A DNA stretch of 64,000 bases from positions 78,309 through 142,308 of the forward strand of contig CAXXYG010000029.1 in the NCBI GenBank assembly GCA_963666575.2, written 5' to 3'. Shown here in pieces: positions 1 through 8,389 of the stretch (position 1 is the stretch's first letter; each line of letters begins with the position of its first letter). A program made the position numbers and the translations under genes. Source of the stretch: JABMQB01 sp963666575 (GTDB lineage: Bacteria; Bacteroidota; Bacteroidia; Bacteroidales; Prolixibacteraceae). The notes under the pieces were generated by a model. That model was not told where the DNA came from. It was given only the letters and a program-made list of their open reading frames with translations, and ran no database searches.

Positions 1-123
1 GATCCGGTTATGCCTTTGAATATTGAATCGGATATAAAAGGCGGAGTTCAAATTATTGCCGGTAAGTTGAAAAAACTGTTGAAAGACTTTCAAGGAATAA
101 ACACTGATATTTTGAAACAATAA
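1..123 (+). CDS. C-terminal fragment of an unidentified protein
   Basis: An open frame runs from the first base of the window to a TAA at 121-123, giving 40 residues ending in ILKQ. The 5' part lies outside the window. The fragment is mildly basic and helical-looking (KLKKLLKDF), with no motif I recognise. It is in the same direction as the metal-handling cluster that begins about 100 bases later, so it might be the preceding gene of that group, but nothing in the residues shows this. The reading frame is open and ends cleanly, which is the only evidence that it is coding. Confidence 0.5.
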   Translation, partial: DPVMPLNIESDIKGGVQIIAGKLKKLLKDFQGINTDILKQ

Positions 124-223
124 TGCTTAAGTTTTTCGGTTCATAAATAGTGGAATCATATTCGTTTGTTTTCACCTTAACGTCTTATTAACAACAATCT
201 ACTCCTTATTCTGTTATATTTGT

Positions 224-709
224 ATGATGAAGAATTGGTTGAAGCAAATATTAGCTGTATTGCTACTTATACCTTTCCTTATGTCAACAACAGGATTTGT
301 ATTTTACAAATCGTTCTGTAGTTGCACCGGGAATAGTAAAGTAAGTATATATGTAGCTGCTGAAACTTGTTCTTCGCATGGTTCATCTGAAATGGTTAAA
401 ATGGATACTGAATCATGTTGTTCCAGCCAAGTCAGCCAATGTAGCATACATAATAGCAGTTGTGAATGTGACACTCCAAATGTTACCTATGTTAAATTAG
501 ATAGCAAGGTAATTAATGCTACTACATCTTTTGTTTTTTCTGCTGATAAAATAGAGTTTGTACAATGGAACATTGATAAGGAAAGATTAGCTGAACTTTT
601 TTGGAAAAAAAATACTTTCCTTGCTTATATTGAACCACCCCCAAAATTTACCAACCAAAACGATTACTTAAATTTAATTTGTCAGCTTAAACTCCCCGAA
701 ATCACTTAG
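224..709 (+). CDS. Cys-rich exported protein, HYC_CC_PP-like family
   Basis: A 161-residue protein with an N-terminal hydrophobic segment (about residues 5-28), then nine cysteines arranged as FCSC, ETC, ESCC, QC, SC and CEC in roughly the first 85 residues, and a PPP motif near the C terminus (IEPPPKF). This order (a Cys/aromatic pair near the N terminus, a CC pair, then PP) matches the small Bacteroidota family that NCBI calls HYC_CC_PP. Members commonly precede a TonB receptor and an HMA-domain protein, as here. A role in periplasmic metal (probably copper) handling is inferred from context, not shown. Two adjacent ATGs (224 and 227) are possible starts. A TATATTTG box (215-222) ends just before them, so a leaderless or very short-leader transcript is possible. 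Confidence 0.7.
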   Translation: MMKNWLKQILAVLLLIPFLMSTTGFVFYKSFCSCTGNSKVSIYVAAETCSSHGSSEMVKMDTESCCSSQVSQCSIHNSSCECDTPNVTYVKLDSKVINATTSFVFSADKIEFVQWNIDKERLAELFWKKNTFLAYIEPPPKFTNQNDYLNLICQLKLPEIT

Positions 710-770
710 ATCTTTTGAGGCAATTTTTTTGCCTGAATTAACTTTTGTTTAATTAAAAAAGATATAAGTG

Positions 771-2990
771 ATGAAGAAAATTATTATAGTAATATTCTTA
801 TCTATCTCCATTATATCGCATTCTCAAGTAATAAAAGGGATTGTGTATGGTGAAGAAGATAATGGAAATACACCCCTTCCGGGTGTAAATATTGTATGGG
901 AAGGGACACAAATAGGTACTGCCTCAAACGGAGAAGGATTGTTTGAAATCAAAAAACCAAATGGGGCACACATGTTGGTATTCAGTTTTGTTGGATACCT
1001 TCCACAAACAGTTCATATTCACAATTCAGAACCAATTGAGGTTAGTTTAAAACCTAATCTGGAACTGGGAGAGGTTACTGTTATTCAGAAAGACAGAGGC
1101 ACCTACCTATCAGTAATTAATCCAATACAGACTGAAAATATTGGAGGTGCCGAACTATTAAAGGCTGCTTGCTGTAACCTGGCCGAAAGTTTTGAAACTA
1201 ATCCATCGGTTGATGTAAGTTACAGCGATGCTGTTACCGGTGCCAAACAAATCCGTCTGTTAGGACTGGAAGGTACCTATTCGTTATTACAGGTCGAAAA
1301 CATGCCAAACCTGCGTGGCCTGGCTACAACATTAGGATTAAACTATGTGCCGGGACCCTGGATGGAATCAATCCAGGTTTCGAAAGGGGCTGCTTCGGTA
1401 TTAAATGGTTATGAATCAATTGCCGGTCAAATAAATGTGGAGTATAAAAAACCTGATGCTGTAGAAAAACTGTTTTTAAATATTTTTCAGAGTGTTGAAG
1501 GTAAAACCGAGTTTAACGGGAATAAATCTTTTAAGCTAAGTGATAATCTGACAACAGGGATTTTTATCCATGCTGAAAACCTCTCAAAAATAAATGACCA
1601 TAATAACGATGGATTTTTGGATCATCCGTTATCAAAACAAATAAATGTATTTAACAGGTGGAAATTAAACAATCAAAAAGGGTATATGGCCCAGGCAGGG
1701 ATAAGTATTTTGCACGAAGACCGGCTGGGTGGCCAAAATAATGTGAGTTTTGGAATGGAACCTTCACTGTCAAATCCATATGGTATAAACATTAAAACAA
1801 ACCGTTATGAGGGATTTTTCAAAACTGGTTATGTTTTTCCAAAGGGGCGCTCCGCAATTGCCTTCCTTTCAAATGCGGCAAGGCATAAAACAGAGTCGTT
1901 TTATGGATTAAACAGGTACGATGCCAATGAAACGAGGTTTTATTCAAGTTTGGTTTATACCCGCGACCTTGATGAGTACGGTTACCATACATTAAATACA
2001 GGAGCTTCGTTTATTTACGATAAGTTTAACGAGGAGCTTTATAATCAGCCTATTAACCGCGAAGAAGTAGTTCCCGGTATTTTTGCAGAATATACATATA
2101 AGCCAAGCGATAAGTTTACTTTTATGACAGGTGTCCGGACCGATTTTCACAACCTGTTTGGTACATTTGTGACGCCTCGTATGCATTTAAAATACTCGAT
2201 CAACAATAATTATACTATTCGGGCAAGTGCAGGCAAAGGATACCGCACATCCAATGTTTTATCCGAAAATATTTTTTTGTTGGCAAGTGCCCGGCCATTA
2301 TTATGGGAAAATGATGTTTTTCAGGAAAAGGCCTGGAACTACGGAATCAGTTTTATTCAGAATTATAGTTTATGGGACAGAGATTTGCAAATTAATGCTG
2401 AGTACTTCCGTACTGATTTTAAGGAGCAATTGGTCATCGACAGGGAAACTTCGGTGGATAATATTATTTTATCAGCACTCGATGGGAAATCGTATGCCAA
2501 CAGTCTTCAGTTCGATTTACGCTACGAACCAATCGAGAGGCTGGATGTTTTGTTAGCTTACAGGATTAATGATGTGAAACAATCAATCGGTGGAAAATTG
2601 CTTGAAAAACCTTTGGCTAGCAGGTATAAGGGATTAATAAACTTTAATTATTCAACCCATTTAAAAAAATGGATGTTTGATTATACCATTCAATTTAATG
2701 GAGGCGGAAGGATTTCCAGAGTTTATGACGATTGGATGAATACAGCTGATATTGCTTCAGATTATTTTGAATTTTCGCCCTATACAGTTATGAATGCTCA
2801 GGTAACAAAGTATTTCAGAAACTGGAACATTTATTTAGGCTCAGAAAACTTTACAAATTTTAAGCAGAAAAATCCTGTTGCCGGAGCCGATGACCCGTTT
2901 GGTCAGCAATTTGATGCAACCAACGTTTGGGGACCAGTATTGGGTCGGAGGATTTATATTGGATTACGTTTTAAGTTGAATAACGAATAA
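771..2990 (+). CDS. TonB-dependent outer-membrane receptor (metal-cluster type)
   Basis: A 739-residue receptor. I chose the ATG at 771 (MKKIIIVIF) over a GTG three bases upstream because it starts directly at the signal peptide. After the signal comes a carboxypeptidase-regulatory-like domain (about residues 20-95, with LPGVNIVWEGTQIGTASN), then a plug domain with the variant ending VSKGAASVLNGYESIAGQIN, then a large beta-barrel to the C terminus. It imports or binds a ligand at the outer membrane using TonB energy. The gene lies between a Cys-rich exported protein and an HMA-domain protein 23 bases downstream. That neighbourhood suggests a metal or metallophore ligand, copper being the usual guess. 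Substrate is inference. Confidence 0.88.
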   Translation: MKKIIIVIFLSISIISHSQVIKGIVYGEEDNGNTPLPGVNIVWEGTQIGTASNGEGLFEIKKPNGAHMLVFSFVGYLPQTVHIHNSEPIEVSLKPNLELGEVTVIQKDRGTYLSVINPIQTENIGGAELLKAACCNLAESFETNPSVDVSYSDAVTGAKQIRLLGLEGTYSLLQVENMPNLRGLATTLGLNYVPGPWMESIQVSKGAASVLNGYESIAGQINVEYKKPDAVEKLFLNIFQSVEGKTEFNGNKSFKLSDNLTTGIFIHAENLSKINDHNNDGFLDHPLSKQINVFNRWKLNNQKGYMAQAGISILHEDRLGGQNNVSFGMEPSLSNPYGINIKTNRYEGFFKTGYVFPKGRSAIAFLSNAARHKTESFYGLNRYDANETRFYSSLVYTRDLDEYGYHTLNTGASFIYDKFNEELYNQPINREEVVPGIFAEYTYKPSDKFTFMTGVRTDFHNLFGTFVTPRMHLKYSINNNYTIRASAGKGYRTSNVLSENIFLLASARPLLWENDVFQEKAWNYGISFIQNYSLWDRDLQINAEYFRTDFKEQLVIDRETSVDNIILSALDGKSYANSLQFDLRYEPIERLDVLLAYRINDVKQSIGGKLLEKPLASRYKGLINFNYSTHLKKWMFDYTIQFNGGGRISRVYDDWMNTADIASDYFEFSPYTVMNAQVTKYFRNWNIYLGSENFTNFKQKNPVAGADDPFGQQFDATNVWGPVLGRRIYIGLRFKLNNE

Positions 2991-3013
2991 TATTTTTAAT
3001 AAAATTTAATAAG

Positions 3014-3382
3014 ATGAAGAGAATTGCATTAATTACACTGGTTATGGTGATGGGAGTATTTACTTTCCAATCATTTGCACAGGAAAAAGAAAATAAAGTA
3101 GTTTGTTTTAAAAGCAGTATGGATTGCGAAAATTGTCAGACTACACTAACTGAGTATTTAAAGTTTGAAAAAGGAGTTAAGGATTTAAAAGTCGACCTTA
3201 CTTCGAATACAGTAATGATTGAATACAAAGAAGGTAAAAACAGTGATGAAAAATTGGCTAAAGCCATTGAAAAGAAAGGATATGTTGCCAAAAAAATTAC
3301 CACTGAAGAGTATAAAAATATGATGGGTGAAACAAAAACTGAAGGCCACGATCAAGGCGATGGGCATCAACACGATCATTAA
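3014..3382 (+). CDS. Secreted heavy-metal-associated (HMA) domain protein
   Basis: A 122-residue protein with a cleavable signal peptide (hydrophobic to about residue 22, FAQ cleavage region). An HMA ferredoxin-like domain follows, with the metal site MDCENC (CxxC at about residues 38-41), the usual VKDLKVDLTSNTVMIEY strand, and a helix ending at a GYVAKK turn. The tail is His-rich (GHDQGDGHQHDH) and could supply further metal ligands. It is a periplasmic metal-binding or shuttle protein, probably the soluble partner of the TonB receptor 23 bases upstream. A strong hairpin terminator follows 22 bases after the stop, closing this operon. Confidence 0.9.
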   Translation: MKRIALITLVMVMGVFTFQSFAQEKENKVVCFKSSMDCENCQTTLTEYLKFEKGVKDLKVDLTSNTVMIEYKEGKNSDEKLAKAIEKKGYVAKKITTEEYKNMMGETKTEGHDQGDGHQHDH

Positions 3383-3403
3383 TAGTGATTGTTTATTATA
3401 ATT

Positions 3404-3440
3404 CAAAGCCCCGGGTAAGTGTTCATTCTCCGGGGTTTTG
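3404..3440. terminator. Intrinsic terminator between convergent genes
   Basis: An 11-bp stem (3404-3414 pairing with 3430-3440, core CCCCGG/CCGGGG) with one G-U pair and a 15-nt loop. The 3' arm ends in a run of Ts. It sits between the HMA gene (plus strand) and the GDPD gene (minus strand). The A-rich 5' flank means it could also act on the opposite strand. Confidence 0.8.
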
Positions 3441-3442
3441 TT

Positions 3443-4270
3443 TTAAGGTTTTAGTAGTTTTAGCAGGTTTTTAACTTTGTCGGTTTGAATAATATCCGGA
3501 TTTTTACTGATCGCATCTTTATTATCTGACTCGCTCTTTATATTGTAAACCGATACCATTTGATTAAGATTTCGGGCCCTGCCAATTTGTTCTTTTGTAA
3601 TATTTTGAAATTGAATAGAAACTCCTGAAAACCCTTCAGATAACGATGTCTCTAAACCTACATTAAAAGACGAAGCATTATAAAATAGAGAATAATCAGG
3701 TGCTTTCTTTTTTAAGGTTTTCAGGAAATGGCCATCAATTGATTCGATATAAATATTATTTTGGAGTTGGAATTTTTTGATTAAAAGAATAATTGCATTA
3801 CTAAATGTGGAATAAAACGCTTTTCTGTTTTGAGTGTAAGGATAAATTTTACAATCGAGCGAATAGTTATAATTTTTGCGGTTGTTGATGTTTGAAAAAA
3901 GTTGGTTGAGTGAAATAACAGAATAATTAAAATAAGGAGTTTTATTATAACTGGCATTTTTTATTTCTTCCCAGGTTTTTGTATTTATTTGACCAATCAG
4001 GTTTGTTTCATTTGATAATTCCCGGTCGTGAAAGGCAACCAAAACGCTATCTTTTGTCAATTGAACATCAATTTCAATACCGTCCATCCCAAGGTTTAAA
4101 CATTTTAAAAGTGATTCAAAACTGTTTAAGGGGTAGGTACTGCCAACTCCCATACCTCCGTGCCCCAGAGCTATAATAGTTGATTTTGGAGATTTTATTT
4201 CAACAGCGATTTCTTCCTGGCAGGACAATATTCCAATTATAAAAAATACATATAACAGTGTTTTATTCAT
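3443..4270 (-). CDS. Glycerophosphodiester phosphodiesterase-like lipoprotein
   Basis: A 275-residue protein with a lipoprotein signal (MNKTLLYVFFIIGILSC, Cys at 17). The GDPD TIM-barrel landmarks are in order: ALGHGGMG in place of the classic HRG, LNSFESL in place of PENT, the metal-ligand strand GIEIDVQLTKD, and AFHD. The family hydrolyses glycerophosphodiesters to glycerol-3-phosphate and an alcohol, here probably in the periplasm. The Arg of the HR pair is replaced by Gly, a variant I believe recurs in Bacteroidota GDPDs, so activity is likely but not certain. It is co-transcribed with the small outer-membrane protein 8 bases upstream. Confidence 0.85.
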   Translation of the reverse strand: MNKTLLYVFFIIGILSCQEEIAVEIKSPKSTIIALGHGGMGVGSTYPLNSFESLLKCLNLGMDGIEIDVQLTKDSVLVAFHDRELSNETNLIGQINTKTWEEIKNASYNKTPYFNYSVISLNQLFSNINNRKNYNYSLDCKIYPYTQNRKAFYSTFSNAIILLIKKFQLQNNIYIESIDGHFLKTLKKKAPDYSLFYNASSFNVGLETSLSEGFSGVSIQFQNITKEQIGRARNLNQMVSVYNIKSESDNKDAISKNPDIIQTDKVKNLLKLLKP

Positions 4271-4278
4271 CGTTTAAT

Positions 4279-4788
4279 TTAAAAAGCATATCCAAGTGCC
4301 AATCCTGATTTTCGAAGGTAATAATTATTAAATTTTAAGAATGGGTTGTAAACAAAACGGAAAAAAAGGCCTCCTTTGGGTTTCTGGTAACGGTAGCCAA
4401 CTGAAAAAATAGTTTGTAAATCTGATTGCCTGTTAGTATTTGATGTGGTTAAGTTGGCATGAACAATGCTGGTTATGGTTTGGCCTAAATTTATTTCCAA
4501 TTTATGATTTTTACCATAATACCAGTTTACTGCTAAGGGAATAATTAGGTCGGGATTAAATTGTGTGGTATAATCGTTAACATGATGGGTACTTATTCCA
4601 CACCTGAAAGCAAACGTATGTTTTTTATGATTTATAAAAGCATGTTCATAATTTAGTGACCCAAATCCGCCGGGACCGCTAATTTCAAGGTATATTAAAT
4701 GATGAGCGAAAAAGGTTGAATCAGATTGCGCTAACAATCCGCAATGTATAGTTAATAACAATAATATTAATAAGAGTCTGTTTTTCAT
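4279..4788 (-). CDS. Small outer-membrane beta-barrel-like protein, unknown function
   Basis: A 169-residue protein with an N-terminal signal peptide (MKNRLLLILLLLTIHCGLLAQ). The mature part is rich in alternating hydrophobic/polar strands and aromatic residues and ends in Phe (LALGYAF), the usual signature of an outer-membrane barrel inserted by BamA. The length would fit an eight-stranded barrel. I do not recognise a specific family. The stop lies 8 bases before the GDPD gene start, so both are probably one transcript, but no functional link is evident from the sequence. Confidence 0.65.
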   Translation of the reverse strand: MKNRLLLILLLLTIHCGLLAQSDSTFFAHHLIYLEISGPGGFGSLNYEHAFINHKKHTFAFRCGISTHHVNDYTTQFNPDLIIPLAVNWYYGKNHKLEINLGQTITSIVHANLTTSNTNRQSDLQTIFSVGYRYQKPKGGLFFRFVYNPFLKFNNYYLRKSGLALGYAF

Positions 4789-4915
4789 AGTATTATCACC
4801 AAGGTAATTAACTATTTGAAAAGAGATGTAAATCCTGTTTATTTTATTTTAAGTTATATCCGTGTATCTGTTCTGTAGTTTCTGATTTTTATTGTAAAAT
4901 ATGTAATATTTTGAT

Positions 4916-6262
4916 TTATTTTTTTCGCCTATTGGCATTTTTGTCACCTCGGGTTTTAGGTTTTTTGTAGGTTTTCATTTTTCGCAGGTAGGAACCTCCT
5001 TGATTGGTTTTTTTATTTTTTTCCAGTTTTTCGTGAAAAGCAGCTCCCCGTTCTTCAACCACTTTTTTCTGTTGTGGTTTTCTTATTTTACCAATATTTG
5101 GCCGTTCCTCTGGTAGTAATTCTTTCGAGATTGTTACCTCCGGAGGGAAATCAATTTGAGTTATTTTAAAAGCCATTAATAGTTCGATGGCTTCTTTCGA
5201 TTCTAATTCTTTTTCCGTACAGAATAAAAGCGATTTACCGTGCTGTTCTGCCCTTCCTGTCCTTCCAATTCGGTTGATGTAATTTTCAGGATAAGCCGGT
5301 GTGTCAAAGTTAATCACGTGCGAAATTTTTTCGAGGTCCAATCCACGGGCCATTACATCAGTAGCCACCAGAATTCTGTTCAATCCTTCATCAAATTCCT
5401 GAATGGAACGCAACCTGTAGTTTTGTGATTTATTGGAATGAATAATGCAGGTTTCCGACCCGTAACTTTCAGCTAATGCTTCATATAATAAATCTGCATT
5501 TGTTTTAGTAGAAACAAATACCAACACTTTCCCGAATTCATTTTTATCAGCCAACAAGTATTTTAGCAGATTTACTTTTGTGTAAAAATTTTTTGCCTGA
5601 TACCATTTCTGATCGATTGTTTTAAGCGGGGCACTGCTTCCTGAAACTGAGATTTTGATTGGCTTCATAAAATAATCATCAATCAGTTCATCAACATCTT
5701 CAGTCATAGTGGCCGAAAATAATAGGTTTTGCCTTCGTTCGGGAAGGAGTTCAAAAATGTTTGTAAGCTGAAACCTAAAACCAAGGTCGAGCATTACATC
5801 CACCTCGTCGACCACCAGTTTGTTGATTGTTTTAAGTTGCAAAAATCCACCAATAGCCAAATCGTATAACCTTCCGGGAGTTGATACCAAAATATCGGTA
5901 CCTTCGGCTACAGCTTGTTTTTGGTTATTAATATTAGTTCCACCATAAACTCCCAGTACCCGTAAATTTGTGTATTTAGTAAACTGTTTAATTTGATCAG
6001 CAACCTGTACAACCAGTTCGCGTGTAGGAACCATAACTAATACACGTGGAGTGGTTTGTTTTGAAAATTTTAAATTCTGTAACAAAGGAAGCATGTAGGC
6101 CAACGTTTTTCCTGTACCGGTTTGGGCGATACCGACAACGTCTTTCCCCGAAAGGATCATCGAATAGGTTTCTGTTTGAATAGGTGTTGGTTTTTCGAAT
6201 CCCAAATCAATAATGGCATTCAGGAGCTGTTTTGTCAGATTAAAATTTTCAAATGCGACCAT
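4916..6262 (-). CDS. DEAD-box ATP-dependent RNA helicase (RhlE-like)
   Basis: A 448-residue superfamily 2 helicase. Visible motifs are the Q motif (GFEKPTPIQ), motif I (AQTGTGKT), Ia (PTRELV), Ib (TPGRL), motif II as DEVD rather than DEAD, III (SAT), a C-terminal RecA domain with VATDVMARGLD and NRIGRTGR, then a basic tail (about residues 390-448) rich in Lys/Arg. It unwinds short RNA duplexes in the cytoplasm, in roles such as ribosome assembly or mRNA turnover. The Ala-to-Val change in motif II keeps both acidic metal/ATP residues. The ATG at 6262 is used. The upstream region is shared with the divergent sulfur-transport genes. Confidence 0.93.
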   Translation of the reverse strand: MVAFENFNLTKQLLNAIIDLGFEKPTPIQTETYSMILSGKDVVGIAQTGTGKTLAYMLPLLQNLKFSKQTTPRVLVMVPTRELVVQVADQIKQFTKYTNLRVLGVYGGTNINNQKQAVAEGTDILVSTPGRLYDLAIGGFLQLKTINKLVVDEVDVMLDLGFRFQLTNIFELLPERRQNLLFSATMTEDVDELIDDYFMKPIKISVSGSSAPLKTIDQKWYQAKNFYTKVNLLKYLLADKNEFGKVLVFVSTKTNADLLYEALAESYGSETCIIHSNKSQNYRLRSIQEFDEGLNRILVATDVMARGLDLEKISHVINFDTPAYPENYINRIGRTGRAEQHGKSLLFCTEKELESKEAIELLMAFKITQIDFPPEVTISKELLPEERPNIGKIRKPQQKKVVEERGAAFHEKLEKNKKTNQGGSYLRKMKTYKKPKTRGDKNANRRKK

Positions 6263-6617
6263 AAAAATATTTTTGGCAAAGGTAGGAGATATATTTTATT
6301 ATTAATGGTTCTTAAATTGGTGAGTGATTAAACCCCAAGGAAAATATGAAAACATTTTATTTCATCGGGAAATGGCTTATTGAAATTAATTATTAACTAT
6401 TATGAACTTCATAACCGAAACGTTGTAAACCTAAGTTCATCCTAAGATTAAAAACGATAGAATTAAACTTTAATTCTGTTTTATTCAGAAAATAATTATT
6501 GAACTTTTAACCAATTTAAACGTTTTCAAACATAATATTCCTGTTATTAAACAACGAAATTCTTAACTTAGAGAAGTTGTTGTGTGGAAAGAAAAAAGTG
6601 CTTAAAATTCATAAAAT
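6263..6617. other. Intergenic region between divergent helicase and thiosulfate-transport genes
   Basis: 355 bases of AT-rich sequence that must hold the promoters of both flanking operons. The one clear structure is a 19-base palindrome at 6459-6477, listed separately. I saw no convincing small gene or terminator. Confidence 0.5.
6459..6477. promoter_or_regulatory. 19-bp perfect palindrome, possible operator
   Basis: AGAATTAAA and TTTAATTCT are exact inverted copies around a single central C. It lies about 140 bases upstream of the YeeE/YedE genes. The sequence is AT-rich, so chance is possible. A dimeric repressor site is the obvious reading. Confidence 0.35.
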
Positions 6618-7127
6618 ATGAAAAAAAAATACATGAATCCATATATCGCCGGATCTTTATTAGGAGGTGTTCTCCTTTTGGCGATGTACCTTTCAGGCAG
6701 GGGATTGGGAGCCAGTGGTGGTATTAAATATTGTGTGGTATCAATAGTTGAAGCTATTAATCCCAACCATGTAGCACTGTCGGATTATTACAGTAAATAT
6801 TTTGAAGGAGGTAAAAATCCCCTAATGGGTTGGTTACCAATCGAAGTTTTAGGTATCCTGATAGGTGGATTTGTTTCCGGTGCTTTTTCAGGAAGGCTCA
6901 AGTTTAAGATTGAAAAATCAGCTTCAATTTCAGGAAAAAAGCGATTGTTGATGGCTTTTTTGGGAGGAGTATTTTTTGTTTATGGTGCGCAGTTGGCTCG
7001 TGGTTGTACAAGCGGAGCAGCATTGTCGGGAATGGCGGTGCTTTCGGTAGCCGGATTTGTTACCATGGCTTCCATTTTTGGTTCTGCCTACCTGTTTGCA
7101 TGGTTTTTTCGAAAAAACTGGATTTAG
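6618..7127 (+). CDS. YeeE/YedE (TsuA-like) thiosulfate transporter, N-terminal half
   Basis: A 169-residue, mostly hydrophobic membrane protein. It carries the signature LARGCTSGAALSGMAVLS, whose conserved Cys is thought to relay thiosulfate through the channel in TsuA. The full transporter is normally a single chain of about 350 residues. Here it is divided in two, with the second half starting 19 bases downstream in a different frame. In Bacteroidota this family is commonly encoded as two adjacent genes, so I read it as a natural split and not a frameshift. Substrate is probably thiosulfate or a related sulfur oxyanion, supported by the downstream rhodanese-like genes. Confidence 0.88.
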   Translation: MKKKYMNPYIAGSLLGGVLLLAMYLSGRGLGASGGIKYCVVSIVEAINPNHVALSDYYSKYFEGGKNPLMGWLPIEVLGILIGGFVSGAFSGRLKFKIEKSASISGKKRLLMAFLGGVFFVYGAQLARGCTSGAALSGMAVLSVAGFVTMASIFGSAYLFAWFFRKNWI

Positions 7128-7146
7128 AAACATATAAAAAACAATT

Positions 7147-7749
7147 ATGGATCCAATTACATTACAACCCGGTTTTCCAGAATGGCTAAATCTTTTAATC
7201 GCTTTAATTATAGGAATCGGTTTTGGGTTTGCTCTGGAGCAAGCAGGCTTCTCCTCTAGCCGAAAACTGGCTGGGATGTTTTACGGTTACGATGCAACGG
7301 TTATCAAAGTGTTTTTTACAGCTGCAATTGTTGCACTGGTAGGCTCACAAATAATGAGTTTTCTTGGGCTGCTCGATTTGAGTAAAGTGTATGTGAATGA
7401 GTTTTATACTACTGCCTCGGTGGTGGGGGGGGTAATCATGGGAGCCGGTTTTATTATGGGTGGTTTTTGCCCAGGAACCGGTATTTGTGCTGCATCAATT
7501 GGTAAAATTGATGCCATTGTATTTCTTTCCGGAGGATTTGTAGGAGCTTTCCTTTTTGCCGAATCATGGCCAATAATTAGTAATTTTGCAAACACAGGAT
7601 ATCAGGGGCCGTTAAAAATGAATGAAATTATGGGTATTTCTCCCGCTCTTTTTACCTTACTTTTAATTATTGTTGCAGTAGCCATGTTTTGGGTGTCGGA
7701 AAAAGCTGAGAAAAAATTTGCCCGTCCCGATATAACTAAAGACTTATAA
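7147..7749 (+). CDS. YeeE/YedE (TsuA-like) thiosulfate transporter, C-terminal half
   Basis: A 200-residue membrane protein with about five or six hydrophobic segments. It carries the second inverted-repeat signature of the family, GGFCPGTGICAASIGKIDA, with two Cys, plus ALEQAGFSSSRKLAGMFYG near the N terminus. It should pair with the upstream half to make one transporter in the inner membrane. The next gene, a rhodanese-like protein, begins 10 bases after the stop, so transport and sulfur handling are translationally close. The start MDPITLQPGF is well supported because the first membrane segment follows directly. Confidence 0.88.
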   Translation: MDPITLQPGFPEWLNLLIALIIGIGFGFALEQAGFSSSRKLAGMFYGYDATVIKVFFTAAIVALVGSQIMSFLGLLDLSKVYVNEFYTTASVVGGVIMGAGFIMGGFCPGTGICAASIGKIDAIVFLSGGFVGAFLFAESWPIISNFANTGYQGPLKMNEIMGISPALFTLLLIIVAVAMFWVSEKAEKKFARPDITKDL

Positions 7750-7759
7750 TTGATAAATT

Positions 7760-8371
7760 ATGAATGTGCGTTTTAAAATATCAATACTTTTAGTTGCTCT
7801 GGGATTTTTGCTTGTTTTATTGCCAGGAGCCGGCCAGTATTCATTCACTTCAAATGTTCCATCATTGGTAGCTTCAGTGGTCAATGAAAATCCTTATTTT
7901 TCGGTCGATGAAGTAGCAAGGTTGGTTAATGATGAAGACAGTACCATTCAGTTGATTGATTTGAGGGAAACCAGTGAATTTGATGCTTTTAATATCCCCG
8001 GAGCTCTTAATATTCCATTTAAATCTTTTTTCGATTCACGGCCCGAAACATGGTTGTATAATAAATCGGCCCGGTACATTTTTTATTCCAATGATGATAT
8101 AAATTCCAGTTATGCCTTAGTGTTGGCTCAAGGTTTAGGTTACCCTAATTGTTATGTGATGAAAGGTGGTTTAAATGAATGGTTTGAAAAAGTGATGAAC
8201 AGCCAATTTTCAGGTGAAAGACTTACAGCCCGACAGAATGCTTTGTATGAAACACGTACAAAAGCCAAACTGTTTTTTACAGAAATTAATAGCCTGCCCG
8301 ATAGTTTAAAAATACAATACGCCGAATCGAGAAGGCAAGCTGAAAGAGACCTTGACGGTGGATGTGAATAA
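7760..8371 (+). CDS. Membrane-anchored rhodanese-like protein without catalytic Cys
   Basis: A 203-residue protein with one N-terminal hydrophobic anchor (about residues 5-25) and a rhodanese fold: IQLIDLRETSEFDAFNIPGA (about 65-85), then the strand YIFYSND, then GYPNCYVMKGGLNEWF. In active rhodaneses the loop after this strand begins with the catalytic Cys. Here the position reads SNDD, so sulfur transfer by the usual persulfide is unlikely. A single Cys is the penultimate residue (GGCE). It is probably a periplasmic sulfur-binding or scaffold partner of the transporter encoded 10 bases upstream. That role is inferred. Confidence 0.8.
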   Translation: MNVRFKISILLVALGFLLVLLPGAGQYSFTSNVPSLVASVVNENPYFSVDEVARLVNDEDSTIQLIDLRETSEFDAFNIPGALNIPFKSFFDSRPETWLYNKSARYIFYSNDDINSSYALVLAQGLGYPNCYVMKGGLNEWFEKVMNSQFSGERLTARQNALYETRTKAKLFFTEINSLPDSLKIQYAESRRQAERDLDGGCE

Positions 8372-8389
8372 CCAAATAGCAAATCAAAA

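Noticed and set aside
6618..7749. The two YeeE/YedE genes as one gene broken by a frameshift
   Set aside because: Each half has its own start, a 19-base gap separates them, and this family is commonly two genes in Bacteroidota.
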